A stretch of 64,000 nt of DNA from Parapristionchus giblindavisi (lineage: Eukaryota > Nematoda > Chromadorea > Rhabditida > Diplogasteridae): contig CALSFV010000050.1 of assembly GCA_943737045.1 (NCBI GenBank), forward strand, positions 62,001-126,000, read 5' to 3'. The notes under the pieces were generated by a model that saw only the letters and a program-made list of their open reading frames with translations, was not told the DNA's origin and did no database searches. Of this stretch, positions 11,730 through 23,641 are shown piece by piece. Position numbers and translations under genes: made by a program. Positions within the stretch are counted from its first letter, which is position 1. Each line of letters starts with the position of its first letter.

Positions 11730-13305
11730 CGGCACTACGCCGGATGAGAACCGTCGGATGAGAACCTACTGGATGATAACCGGAAGCGACCGTATGAGAA
11801 CTGAGCGTATGAGAACCGACTGGATGAGAACCAACTGGATGGGAACCCACCGGATGAGAACCGAGCGTATGAGAACCGACTGGATGAGAACCGACTGGAT
11901 GAGAACCCACCGGATGAGAACCGAGCGTATGAGAACCGACTGGATGAGAACCGACTGGATGAGAATCCACCGGATGAGAACTGAGCGTATGAGAACCGAC
12001 TGGATGAGAACCCACCGGATGAGAACCGAGCGTATGAGAACCGACCGGATGAGAACCCACCGGATGAGAACCGAGCGTTTGAGAACCTACCGGATGAGAA
12101 CTTAGCGATTATTGTATGCCAAATATTGGGTAGATCAGTACCATATTTCAAAATGTGTCGGATGAGAACTTAGCGGCCATTTTATGTCAAATTCCGCGCT
12201 GATCACGAATATGTTAGTCCGATATTTCAAAATGTGTCGGATGAGAACTTAGCGGCACGCACATCACTCTCAATCTCTCATATCAGACTCCACATCGTGA
12301 CTACTTAATTCCACATAATAATTCAAAATAACATCGATCAGTGGAATTTATGAAAATTTCAATGTTAGAATTAAAGTGTAAGGTAACAGTATCTGGGAAC
12401 AATTTATACACTTTAGTATGAACAAAGCGAACAATTTTTCAAAGTGTGATAATTTTTTAAATCATGGGAAAACAAAATTAGCTTCAAATCACGACCTGTA
12501 TTGAGATTTCGATATTAATTCAGAAAATACATAAGAACTTCTGGATAGTTTCTAGCAATAGTCACATAGACTTATTGTGAATAACATATTCGCGATCCGC
12601 GCGGAATTTGACATAAAATGGTCGCTAAGTTCTCATCCGACACATTTTGAAATATCGGACTAACGTATTCGTGAACAGCGCGGAATTTGACATAAAATGG
12701 CCGCTAAGTTCTCATCCGACACTTTTTGAAATATCGGATTAACATATTCGTGATCAGCGTGGAATTTGACATAAAATGGCCGCTAAGTTCTCATCCGACA
12801 CATTTTGAAATATCGGATTAACATATTCGTGATCAGCGTGGAATTTGACATAAAATGGCCGCTAAGTTCTCATCCGACACATTTTGAAATATGGTACTGA
12901 TCTACCCGATATTTGGCATAAAATGATCGCTAAGTTCTCATCCGGTAGATTCTAATACGCTCGGTTCTCATCCGGTGGGTTCTCATCCGGTAGGTTCTCA
13001 TCCGGTGGGTTCTCATCCGGTGGGTTCTCATCCGGTGGGTTCTCATCCGGTAGGTTCTCATCCGGTGGGTTCTCATCCGGTGGGTTCTCATCCGGTGGGT
13101 TCTCATCCAGTCGGTTCTCATCCAGTCGGTTCTCATACGCTCGGTTCTCATCCGGTGGGTTCACATCCAGTCGGTTCTCATCCAGTCGGTTCTCATACGC
13201 TCGGTTCTCATCCAGTCGGTTCTCATACGCTCAGTTCTCATACGGTCGCTTCCGGTTATCATCCAGTAGGTTCTCATCCGACGGTTCTCATCCGGCGTAG
13301 TGCCG
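11730..13305. mobile_element. Foldback element with 15-bp satellite arms
   Basis: Termini CGGCACTACGCCGG and CCGGCGTAGTGCCG are perfect inverted repeats, flanked by TGTATT on both sides (11724-11729, 13306-13311), a likely 6-bp target duplication. Each arm contains some 20 or more copies of a 15-bp unit such as ATGAGAACCGACTGG (left) or its complement (right). The middle holds about 80-bp subrepeats (CGCTAAGTTCTCATCCGACA near 12621, 12701, 12781, 12860). Peptides of MRTDW or GSHPV repeats are translations of the satellite. The architecture resembles Drosophila FB-type foldback elements; no transposase is visible. Confidence 0.85.
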
Positions 13306-13491
13306 TGTATTCTATTGTGAGTTAAATAAGGAAGAGATAGTAGAGAGCCAACGCATAGAGTTCGCTCATTGAAACTATTATTTATTTATTTATTTATCGA
13401 CATGCTCAGCATGAAACAATACAGATTATGAAGAAAAAATAATGACCACGTACTACTCTCGACAAAATCCATTAGGCGGTGTAATATTTTC

Positions 13492-13561
13492 AAAACGGGC
13501 GCACGTCCACGTGCGTTTTACTAACTGAAAAACGCACGTGGACGTGCGCCCGTTTTGAAAA
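13492..13561. repeat. Near-perfect hairpin
   Basis: CAAAACGGGCGCACGTCCAC pairs with GTGGACGTGCGCCCGTTTTG; stem about 30 bp with a short loop (TTACTAACTGA). Could be a tiny MITE core or fold in RNA. Confidence 0.8.
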
Positions 13562-13639
13562 TGTGCCTTATGATTTTTATCAGTTCTTGTTTCTTTCGTT
13601 GTTATTATGTTGTTATTTCAAAATTTCTTCCTCCTCATT

Positions 13640-13810
13640 GAGCCATAGAAGCCAACTTCTTCGGTCAACTCCAAACTGCCTGTCGATCTTCTCGGATTTG
13701 TGAAATCGGAACACGCGCATATGAAGATCAACGTCTGTGTTCTCGGACTGTCGGAAGCAAGAAGAGCTTTTCCCAATGCACATCAGAGTCCTACTCTTGA
13801 TAAATGGGTT
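13640..13810 (+). pseudogene. LINE endonuclease fragment (RTE/CR1-like)
   Basis: Same sequence as the inverted copy at 16615-16800. Broken frame; the homologous copy encodes NVGVLGLSEVRR, the shape of the apurinic-type endonuclease block (xxILGLSExRW) of RTE/CR1-like non-LTR retrotransposons. About 170 bp only. Confidence 0.5.
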
Positions 13811-14558
13811 TTAAATAAAAAAATCATTGAACCAGAGTAAGGTTCTGTCAATCAGGCCAATTGGACTTTCAACGTAACGCTTTCGTTGATTATTTTACTG
13901 TTCTAATCAAGTTTCATATTCGGACCTTTTTTTTTAATTTAACGAACACTGTACTTATTGTTAGAATGGTTCAACGAAATTAACTTGAAAACGCTCCAAA
14001 ACATCAGTGGTATATTATTAACTATATGAAATCCGAACTGACAAAAGTTGCATCTCGGAAAACTTTATTTAGAGCTTGAAACTCACATGAACAAATCAAT
14101 TTATGCCTGGATAAATTACATTTTCGTAACTTAAAACACAAATGAAAAATGCCCTAAAGAGACTCAACCGGTAATTAATATTTACTTTTTTAAATTAAGC
14201 TTACTTACCCGTTCCTTTTCCATCTGCAGGCCCGATCCATCATTGTAAAGATTGAAGTGGAAGATAGATATGGCATGGTCACCAGGACTGATTCGACCAT
14301 ATTTGAAATATTGCCATTCCTATTTTTATTTTATTTTATTTATGATCTTCTATGATTTTTAAAATGTTTTTTTTATAATTACATTTATGATCTTCTATCA
14401 TCTAAGCGTGTAGTTGCTTTTGCACAAATTAGTTTTTTTCTCCGAATTTTCTTTTGTGAAGATACTTTTTTTCAGTAATAATTTTCAGTAATCGCTAAAT
14501 TTTAATTCCTCCATAAGTGTTACATGACCGATACAATCGATTGCATTTTTGAAAATTA
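13811..14558. other. Intergenic, AT-rich, nothing recognised
   Basis: No coding exon, RNA gene or clear repeat was seen here. Confidence 0.4.
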
Positions 14559-14685
14559 AAGGGAGAGTGGCCTCACTCAATGGTCTCTTCATTGCGCACG
14601 CTATTTCTCTGTTTTCTAACATCGAGAGAGCGTAGAGCGTTGAAGAGACAGTTGACAAAGGTGTCAGCCCCTTTAATAAACATCA
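14559..14685. repeat. MITE-B copy
   Basis: Starts TTAAAGGGAGAGTGGCCTC, centre GAGAGAGCG, ends CAGCCCCTTTAA. The second copy is at 63389-63508. The related stem-loop layout (CTCTCT...GAGAGAG) and TTTAA ends suggest kinship with MITE-A. Confidence 0.7.
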
Positions 14686-14763
14686 CCTCCCACAATGAAT
14701 AGAACGAAGATCATCTGAATAAGTCTGAGTTCGCTACTTGCGTTCATCGGAAACCATAATTTA

Positions 14764-14872
14764 AAGGTTCATTCAAAGCAAATTTGAAATTCATCGCTCT
14801 GACAATGCGCTCTCGATTTCTTTGTTGGTGAGAGAGCGTTGTCAGAGCGGAAAGTGATATTTGGATGTGTCT
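14764..14872. repeat. MITE-A copy
   Basis: GCTCTGACAATGCGCTCTCG pairs with GAGAGAGCGTTGTCAGAGCG; left end TTTAAAGG. Confidence 0.75.
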
Positions 14873-14923
14873 CTAACTCACTTTATAGGACTTGCAAAGG
14901 CACAACGCAAGAACATCTCTGAC

Positions 14924-15410
14924 AAGGGAAGTCAGGTTGGGCGGTCCCGGACTTCGGGATGGGACATATACCATTCGATAGGTATCCGAAAAAGAAGATT
15001 TTTCATATTGATCATTTTGGCAAAATGCCCCTGGGCGCAGAGTTATTTGCATATTTCTCCGGATTTTCGCCCTACAATGAAACACATTCTCTGTGAGATA
15101 GCTTGTGCTTGAATCGAACTCGCAAGCAAAAGATACATAGACCATCCTCTTTAAGTAAATATAAAAATAAATAAATTCATTTTAGCCATTGCTTGTGTTG
15201 TTTACCACTCTTATTCACCACTGCTTCCTTTCGATCTCACAGAGAATGTGTTTCATTGTAGGGCGAAAATCCGGAGAAATATGCAAATAACTCTGCGCCC
15301 AGGGGCATTTTGCCAAAATGATCAATATGAAAAATCTTCTTTTTCGGATACCTATCGAATGGTATATGTCCCATCCCGAAGTCCGGGACCGCCCAACCTG
15401 ATTTCCTTTG
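14924..15410. repeat. Foldback element about 490 bp
   Basis: Arms of about 180 bp: GTCAGGTTGGGCGGTCCCGG at the left and its complement near the right end, ending ATTTCCTTTG. Reading frames in both directions are the same sequence in mirror image. Confidence 0.8.
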
Positions 15411-15629
15411 TGAGAATATTATGTACATATCCAGAGTAGAAAGCGGTCATTGAAGACGGTCATTTTATGCTAAAGAGGCACGATATTTATGATAGCAGAC
15501 ATGATTCTCATGATTAGAACATTACAGTACATAGACATTGGATCAAATGTTTCTTGAGAAATCCATTGGAGCCTACGCCCATTTTCATAAATATTCATTG
15601 AATAACAAAAAGATTTATGTGAGGAGCTC

Positions 15630-15855
15630 CCGCTCTGGTATTTCAAGACTTAAAGTCTACTTGCACTTTCACTTGAAGTAGACTTGTAAATCTACTTGAA
15701 ATGAAACGTAAGTCTACTTAAAGTGTGACGTCACTACGTAAGTCTACTTAAAGTGAGACGCAAGTCTACTTAAAGTGAAAATGTGACGTCACTCACTTGA
15801 AGTTTACTTAAAGTAAACTTTAGGTCAGTGACGTAATTTAGGTAGACTTTAAAGG
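15630..15855. repeat. MITE-C copy with AAGTCTACTT repeats
   Basis: Begins GCTCTGGTATTTCAAGACTT and contains many AAGTCTACTT(AAAGTG) units, near-palindromic. Related pieces: 48600-48735 (ends TTGAAATACCAGG) and 61338-61450. Confidence 0.65.
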
Positions 15856-15874
15856 TGGACTCATTTTCGTGAAC

Positions 15875-16225
15875 AAACTGTGAAGACAGAACGATAGCAA
15901 AAGTTATTCTACATACCGTACACTATTTATTTTATGCTAATTCAGCATATTGGTCGCTAGAATCATGAATGAATCATGCTATCAAACTCAGGCAAAGGCG
16001 CGCTTTTTGAAAATAAGAAAGTTCGGCAATAGGATTCGAACCCGCGACCATGCGCTTTCTAGTTAGAAGTTTTACCACTACGCTAAGGGGACAATGGGTA
16101 TTCTCCCTATCTTCTTGCATATCACTAGACACTTGCATAAGCGAGATATAAGAGATTTGCATGATCATTCGCGGGTCTCCACCTTTAAGTTTTAAAATAC
16201 CAGAGTGGCTTGGGCCTACGACCTC
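15875..16225 (-). mobile_element. tRNA-derived SINE-1 copy
   Basis: On the minus strand, CCTTAGCGTAGTGGTAAAAC resembles a tRNA A box and GGTCGCGGGTTCGAATCC a B box, but the acceptor arms do not pair, so it is not a functional tRNA. The flank (CTGTGAAGACAGAA, TTTATGCTAATTCAG, TGGTCGCTA, GGCAAAGGCGC) recurs at 35060-35215 and the tRNA-like part at about 34490-34600. Confidence 0.65.
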
Positions 16226-16609
16226 GCAATATGACTTTTGCATTTAGATCGAGCGATTCCATTTTTATTACTTGATTTTTTTTAGTCGGAAAGAATCTGA
16301 ACACATGGTTTCTGTGAGAAAGGAGATTTTAATTACCCATGCATTTTGCTAATTCTTTGATTAGATCGAAAAATACATTATCGTAGAATACGATTTGATT
16401 TTCCAGGTATGTAGATATTGGAACATTACTGTTCTGTAGAAAAATAAAAGGGAGGTAATGAAGAAAAAATAATGGTTTGGTTTGGGAAAGTGTTTTGTAA
16501 TATTTTTTCGAGTATTGATTAATCCCATCATACATGTGATAATTATGCATACTGTTTATTAATTAAACCAATAATTAAACCAATAATTAAATTTACGATT
16601 TACGATTTA
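16226..16609. other. Intergenic, nothing recognised
   Basis: AT-rich; no exon or RNA gene seen. Confidence 0.4.
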
Positions 16610-16614
16610 TAACA

Positions 16615-16800
16615 CATTTATCAAGAGTAGGACTCTGATGTGCATGGGGAAAAAGCTCTTCTTACTTCCGACAGTCCCAGAACACCGACGTTGATCTTCA
16701 TATGCGCGTCTTCGATTTTACAAATCCGAGAAGATCGGCAGGCAGTTTGGAGATGACAGAAGAAGTTGGCTTCCCATGATTGGGTCCCACTGCCACGGTG
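16615..16800 (-). pseudogene. LINE endonuclease fragment (RTE/CR1-like)
   Basis: The minus frame reads LQTACRSSRICKIEDAHM then KINVGVLGLSEVRRAF, similar in pattern to the N-terminal endonuclease region of RTE/CR1-like LINEs. No reverse transcriptase follows. It is the inverted mate of 13640-13810. Confidence 0.55.
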
Positions 16801-17169
16801 ACCCAATCCGGCTTGGCAGGGATTCTTGATGCTCAGAGCAAAATGAACAGGCGACCGCTAAAGATGACTGACGCAAACGAGAATGAGAATAATAAAGTCA
16901 TATTTTCGCGGTTGATTTAGTGTCTATTTTTTTTTCCTGTGGCAACCATAACTTCTCTCTCGTTTGAAGTTTTTTACGATTTTTTTACGATTAAATATAA
17001 ACCGATAATTAAACCAAGAATTATAAGTGAAAAACGATGACTGGCTAAATATGAATAAATTCAAACGGTGGACAATGAGTTCATATACAATGAGAATGAA
17101 AAATCGAATAAAGAATTCGATTAAATATAAGTCAATGTTGCATCGGAATATAAAATGTTGTAAACACTG

Positions 17170-20100
17170 TTAGCAAATTACAGTAACCAACTCAACACCA
17201 GAAACTAAATTATTACCACTTTCACAATGCCAAGATCCATCACAGTATGGTACGGAGGTGCAGTTGCCATAAGCAGGAGAAGTTTTGTAGTTATACTCCT
17301 TCGGGGGCTCACCAGACGTACAGTTAACACTTGTTTTGGTGTGATATCCACCGATAACAAGAGGTGGCCAGCATTGATCGATAGGATAATCCCGTTCTGA
17401 TGTCTGGCATACAACACTTGTTATTGATTCATCGATGTAAGTCGTGCTGTTAACCGATGTGCCGCGAATGTATTTCCTTCTGCTAGAATGGAATATGTGA
17501 AACACATTTTTGAATATCTCTAGAGATGATTATTTTTCACATCACATTTCAGCCCGGTCGAGTTTTGCACACGAACACCGCTGCGGCGCACATTTGCATT
17601 TATTTCATATCATTTATCGTATCATTCTGCGAATGAATATTTTGCGAATCTCAAAATCTTAATCGCGAATATCAATGATATAAAGCATTTGTATGACATC
17701 CAGAAACAATGATTTCGTCCCTGTTTAAAAGTAATCAAAACACAAATCATCATGATCCAAAATTGATGGTAGTACTCCATCTTTAGAATTTTACATTATT
17801 TTATATTTACCAAATTATCATTTCTACATTGTTTATCGAGTTTATAATGTTGTTGAAACTCGCGGTTGTAAAGCTTCAGCACATCCCCCTCCATTTTCGG
17901 ACCAGCGTGAATGGTCTTTTAATTACATACTTCTTCGCATGAATGAAATTTTTATTCCTGGATGTTACAGAACCGTCCAAAAGTATACCGAAAAGTGCAT
18001 TTTCAGTATAACTTTGCTTGTACGCACCCAATCATCGTATTTTTTTGATATGTTGTTCGCACAGGTCATACCATGGTATTGTTAGAAAAGGAGCAACGTT
18101 TTTGAAAAACCATAAAAATTGAAAGAATTTTTCTGATGTCAGCGATTTTCACGCGTTGAACTACATATTTTTTCCAGCTCATTTTTTATTCTTGTTTGCA
18201 TTGTGCTGAAAAATTCTTTTATATTTTCAATAGATGGGCCAAAGGACTCTAAGAATCTCAGTCGGTCAGATGGCTCGACCGTGCACATGATGTTCTAGAT
18301 GAGCCATACACGACGGACACCTGGACGATTCCTTGCTCTGCGAATCGTGCTCTTGACCGAAATCATCGGGTTTCTTAAGGGGGCATCCCCCGAAGAGTCC
18401 TGCGGTGCGCAGACGTCGTTGACGGTTCAAGATTTGTAGAGATGATGATGATGTAGAGCCTGTTCATATAGAATTTTTTTCGCGGCAAAACGAAGTTCTG
18501 CGAGAGCTTCTTATTGATCTCGAGCGCTGATTGTCGGGGGGTTAGCCTTGCTGATTCTTGTGATGACTCTGATGAGCGTCGTCACAAGAATCAGCAAGGC
18601 TATCAGGGGATGTCTTTCAGAGTTTTTCGTCCGAAATGGAACGATTCGCAGAGCAGGGATCGTCCCGAAGTCCGTCTTGTATTGCTAATCCAAAACGAGC
18701 AACATGCTCATGGCCCGACCTCAACCGATGGCTTGTAGATCCGATTTGTAGAGTCCTTTGGCCGACCCATCTATTGAAAATAGAAAATAATTTTTTCTGC
18801 ACAATGCAAGCAAGTATAAAAAAGTGCAAACATAGTTCAAAACGTGAAAATCTGAAAAATTCATTTAATTTTTCTGATTTTTGAGAAAAGTCTCTATTTT
18901 ATAACAATACGATGGCACGACCTGTGCGAACAAAATATCAAAAAATTACGATGATTGGTTGCACAAAAGCAAAGTTATACTGAAAAATGCACTTTTTGGT
19001 ATACTTTTGGACAGTACTGTAACATCCAGGAGTACAAATTTCATTCATGCAAAAAAGTAATTAAAAGACCATTCACGCTGAAAGTGGATGGGGATGTACT
19101 GACATGTTAGATAGTACTCTCTCGCTCGAGATATGTAGTAACGGGAACTGGAGTAAGCTAATTAAGTTATCTCACATATGTTTCTCGCATATGTTTTTTT
19201 TTCAAATATTAGGGAGTTTTCCGCCAGTGAAAAAACTCGATCGGGCTGTACTGTATAGGGTGAATCTCACTAAAGAAGGTGGAGCGGGCACAAAACGGAT
19301 ACCTGTTGTAATCAATAACTGATCCACTGTACACCAAAGTTGAGGTAGTTACGATTAGATCTTGCGTTGAAGGCGAAGTGCAAGAGCAATTTTTGTTTGG
19401 AGTCGAACAAGATATATTATAAGCAATGTTCAGCATGTCCCACCAATCTAAAAAAATTCAAGATCAGAAAAGAGGTTCGCCATTTGATATCAAAATAATC
19501 ACTTACATCGTATATTGGTTGGTGGATTTGTTGTCTTTGTAGTAGTTTTACTCGTCGTCGTAGTAGTAGTGTTAGGTGTGGTGGTAGTTGGGGTTGATGT
19601 CGTAGTCTTCGGAGTACTTGTCGAAGTCTTCAGGGAACTCGTCGGATCACTAGTGCTTGTAGAAGTCGTGCTCTTTGAGGAAGTAATGGTTTCAGAATTC
19701 GATGTCGTAGGTGTTTGTTCCAGTTCAATCGTTATAATCTCCCTTTCATTTGTTCCATCTAGATCCTTGATTGTAATTGAGTTCCCATTTTCTGCCTCCG
19801 TTGAAGCAGTAGATTCTGCATAGAAAATGAATTAAACATTTTTCTTTATTTAAACGCTTAAAGGGAGGGAGACCTCTGCCAAATACCGTAACCTAACCAA
19901 CAGCTAGAAATATTTTCGAAATATTGTGGAGAGATTTATAAAATTTTCAAAGCTTTTACTATATTTCAACGTTTTCCAAATGTCTGTTTACGTAGGGATC
20001 CAAATTCCGTGCGGGAGCCAGATGAAACCCGTTTCACTGACGGAAGTTATTGTCTCTTTATCTTTTATCTGTTCATTTTTTAAAACAATATTTGTATTAA

Positions 20101-23100
20101 TTTGTTCATTGTAGATTCCTCAGTCAATTTTGTAACCTACCGATTGTTCTTTGATCTTTGATCTCTATCGTTGATTCAATGTCTGTCTGCGTGGGTGTGC
20201 TCGACTCTTCGGATGTTCCTGTCATATACAAAATTCACTCATATCCATCACAAATGTCACTCACTCTCAGTTGTTGATCCTCTTTCCTTAACTACCGTAT
20301 ATTCTTCAGTCTCTGTCACCCTGACTACCGTATCCGTCTCAGTCTGGGCAGACGTTTCCTCTGGAGTGAATGGATAGACACTGAGGAACACTTTTCGTAT
20401 AGTTGGCACTATTTTTATGAGGAGAAAGAAAGTCAGATAGGAGTGAAAGGAAGTGAATATAGCAGGCAAAGTTACAAAAATCTATGCGATCTCTCCGTCT
20501 CTGTCTCTATCTTTCTCTCTCTCTACCGTTAATCTTCTCTATATAAAAATCCTGAAAATCAGATCATAGAAGAGTGATTATCAGTGGTCCAGCTGTGATC
20601 ACCCGCAGGACCCCTTGTATGACGGGTTGTACCTTTACCTTTACAAGGGTGTGAGTATGAGCGGACTGTACCTTGTGCTAATGAAGACGTCGAAGATGAT
20701 GTTACTGTTGAGGGTATTCTAGACCTCGTCGAAGTTGAAGAAGAAGAATAAGTGTCTGAAATAACTTAAGATACGGTAAATAGTATATGAAATGAAAACA
20801 GTTTATGGGTAGCTCACGATGCGTTGTAGATGATGATATCGTAGAATGTTCTGAAGCCTTGACCGACGAAGAAGAGGATGAAGTTGTGGCTGGAATCGAT
20901 GAGGATATTTTCATTTTGTCAAAATTCTGATGTATCAATGAATAAAAATACTAATATTATTACCGGATGTGGTAGTGGTGGAGGGATATTGGGTCGGGGT
21001 CGTTGACGATGAAAAGACTGTAGAGGTAGGTGTTGAGGACGACCCTGTTGAGGAAGAGTGTGAAGATATTTGGGAAGCACCTGAAAAATAGCCATAAATG
21101 TTCCAATCAATAAAATTAATGAAATAAATAAATAACCTGTAGAGCTTGATGATTGCTTTGAAGGAGTAGCAGACGAAGATGTTACGAGTTTCTCACTTGA
21201 TGACAAAATAGTTGTTTCAGATGTCATCGCGGACGATGAAACGAAATCGGAGGACGAAACAGTAGATGGGGTGGAGGGTGGTGATGAAGTGGCAGTAGAA
21301 AGGGACTGAGATGAAGCAGAGGTTGACTCAGGTGTGGTTGGGAATTGGGTGGGAGAGGATGAAGAAGGAAGGATGCTTGAAGAAGGAGCTTGATAAAACG
21401 ATGATGGAGTTTGAGTGGGAACGGGTACAGTGGATGTTGAAGTAGTCGTGGCTTCTTCATTCTGAGCCGTCGTCGAAGTAGAATAAGATGATACTCCTGT
21501 GGTTGAAATGGATGGAGGAGTAGATGTTGTAGTATAGATGGAAGTTGCAGACGACGAAGGATGTGTAGTACTTGATGGAATGGGTGAAGATAGAGTGGAT
21601 CCAGTGGATAACGAAGAAGTTTCGACTGTACTTGACGACGCTCCCTGTGTTGTTTGAATCGAAGAAGGGATGTGATACGACGTGCCAGTAGTGGTTGTGG
21701 CAGTAGTGGATGAAGGTGGTGACGATGACGAAGAAGAGGAGGAGGAGGAGGAATCTACGGGATGAGAATCTGTAGTATTTATTGTTGTTGTTGTTGTAGA
21801 AATATGAGTAGACGGTGGAGAGGAAGAATCAGTGAGAGGCACTGTTGAAGGTGATGAAGATGAGAAATCTGCGGTTGAAGTGGACAATGATGAAGTTGGA
21901 GACGAAGCGAGAGGGTGAGATGTAGTAGAAGGATTCGTAGATGTTGTGAGAACAGTAGATGATGATGAAGGGGTGCTTAGTTGTGATTGAGTGGAAGGAG
22001 AGAAACTGGATGATGTCTCGGTTCTAAACGAAGGGGAAGATGTAGTTGAATCAGAATTTGTAGATGACCCAGTCGTCGAAGACGAAGAAGGAACACTGCG
22101 AACAGAGGTAGTCGATCTTATTGCCGTAGATGACGAAACTGATTCAGAAGGCTCCGTCGTTACGGATAGCGATGACTTAGTAGGGATCGTTGCTTGCATT
22201 GACGGAGTGGGGGTAGCCAACAAGGTCGATGAGAGAGTTGGAGCAGCCGATGAGTCTGCAATAAAAACAGTATGCTTAAAAAAGTACACTGAGTTATCTC
22301 CATAGTGACTCGGGGTTTTTTGGATTCCCAGGGAGAATGACCTACCGCGTCTGACCGAAAAAAAACTATAAGATCCAACTCTTCGAAGATATGGCTTAAC
22401 TGGTCCCAACACTATCAATTGTATGTTTGTTTGATAGGAAGAATATAAAGTACCTGAGAATAGCCGATGAGCCACCCGTTCTTGTAGATATCTCGTGAAG
22501 GTGGATTTATCCAAACACGATCCGTCCGTAGTCCCTGCCAGATCTGAAAATATAATTATTCACTTCATTTATCATATCGGACTTAAATCAGATGAGTAAT
22601 TATTCGATTAGTATCATCCATAGGAAAATAATTATTGCTTATATGTTACTGAAACAGTACTCACCCGTCATTCTAATAAATATCATGGTCTTGAAGGTGG
22701 TCTCATAGGACAGAGGGGTAAGGGAGTCGATGGTTTTGTACGAATTGTACAAAGTGCATAGTATGGCCGATCGGTTGAAGCTAAAACATTCTTTGTTGAC
22801 ATATTGTTTAAAACATTTTCATTTATTTTGTCATGTTATTTATTTTTGCATCGTGATTCTTGTTAACGCAAAAATTATTATCATTGATATTGTTAACTTA
22901 CTTGAAGACAAGACAGTTATGCTCGTCACAAAATTGAATGCAGCGGGTGAAGTTATCGGTGAATTCATAATTCACCAAATCAGTTGGTTCTATCCCTGAC
23001 ACCCGGATAAGGGGCGACTTGTTCTTCTGAAATGTAAATGTTATACAAAACATTATAGTATATTACAGTATTATGATTGTAGCAAGTACAGAATTATTAG

Positions 23101-23379
23101 TGTTACGTATCTACATATAGAAATTTGAAAAAAATTACAATTTCATGTAAATAGCTTTAATTATGAACCTCACAGTTGCACTTTTTTGCGTTTGCATAGC
23201 GTAAAATGTTATAGGTACTTTATAAAGGTAGATAAAGATATAGCATGCAGTATTGTAGATGATAAAAATATACTCACCATGGGTACAAGCTTCTCTCTCA
23301 CATGACATTCTCCTTCTCCTTCTCCTTTGACGAATCCAATCGATAATCCATACAGTAATATCGCTAGTAGCATTCTCAT
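17170..23379 (-). CDS. Secreted PAN-domain mucin-like protein (copy 1)
   Basis: Thirteen exons on the minus strand: 23379-23278, 23026-22902, 22780-22665, 22543-22454, 22255-21137, 21080-20964, 20889-20818, 20755-20672, 20360-20265, 20218-20141, 19815-19507, 19447-19303, 17479-17170; about 920 aa. Residues 1-20 form a signal peptide (MRMLLAILLYGLSIGFVKG). Residues about 35-115 resemble a PAN/Apple domain: FTRCIQFCDEHNCLVF, then SAILCTLYNS. The next about 370 residues (exon 22255) are almost all Ser, Thr and Pro, a mucin-like O-glycosylation region. Then acidic segments (TETEEYTVVKERGS), a Thr-Lys-rich stretch, and a Cys-rich C-terminal module (CWPPLVIGGY, NCTSVPYCDGSWHC). PAN modules bind proteins or sugars; the protein is probably extracellular, perhaps cuticle, pharynx or gut lining. 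Paralogue of 25320-29966 in opposite orientation. Intron 22256-22453 has no stop in frame, so retention is possible. I do not recognise the C-terminal module. Confidence 0.85.
17876..19104. mobile_element. Foldback/mariner-like element in last intron of copy 1
   Basis: Outer arms start CAGCACATCCCCCTCCATTT and are mirrored to about 19104. Inside lie inverted CCGTCCAAAAGTATACC / GGTATACTTTTGGACAG, like Tc1/mariner ends. The centre is a hairpin (CCTTGCTGATTCTTGTGA, 18546-18598). Arms include GGGCCAAAGGACTCTA. No intact transposase. It accounts for most of this 1.8 kb intron. Confidence 0.75.
20580..20650 (+). mobile_element. SINE-2 copy (tRNA-like, ACCTTT tail)
   Basis: TGGTCCAGCTGTGATCACCC, CGCAGGAC and GACGGGTTGTACCTTTACC match the family seen at 35580-35665, 44390-44463 and, inverted, 45195-45265. 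TGGTCTAGCAGTGAT resembles an A box and CGGGTTGTACC a weak B box; the tail repeats CCTTTA. It lies in an intron of copy 1. Confidence 0.6.
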
Positions 23380-23429
23380 CTTTCCAGCCGGATTGTGAGG
23401 AATGAGTGTGCTGAAGAAGAAAAAGGATA

Positions 23430-23543
23430 TTAATGGCACACCTCGAGCTAACTCCGCTCTGGCAATGCTCTCTCACAGGCAAAGAGAGCGAGAGAGTATT
23501 GTCAAAGCGGAAGTATCAACTGAGCTCGAGGATGCCTTTAACA
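23430..23543. repeat. MITE-A copy
   Basis: AATGGCACACCTCGAGCTAA, CCGCTCTGGCAATGCTCTCTC and the mirrored right arm ending GATGCCTTTAA. It is 50 bp upstream of the ATG of copy 1, so it may supply promoter or 5' leader sequence. Confidence 0.8.
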
Positions 23544-23641
23544 ATATGCGAGGTTTTTAAAGGATAAGATGATCTCAATGGTCTTGGGAGGAGGAGGGAC
23601 TGTGGTTGAGATTCATACGTGACATGAATGTTTCATAAGAG

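Noticed and set aside
11647..13325. Repetitive MRTDW / GSHPVGSH / SSGRFS proteins on both strands
   Set aside because: 15-bp satellite is a multiple of three, so all six frames stay open; mirror copies exist in the other arm.
15990..16095. Possible tRNA gene on the minus strand
   Set aside because: A and B boxes are present, but the acceptor stem does not pair and the anticodon arm is poor; treated as a SINE.
21991..22305. Plus-strand acidic frame opposite the mucin exon
   Set aside because: Antisense shadow of Ser/Thr codons; no splice or start support. The same holds for 19515-19823, 27108-27335 and 28717-29226.
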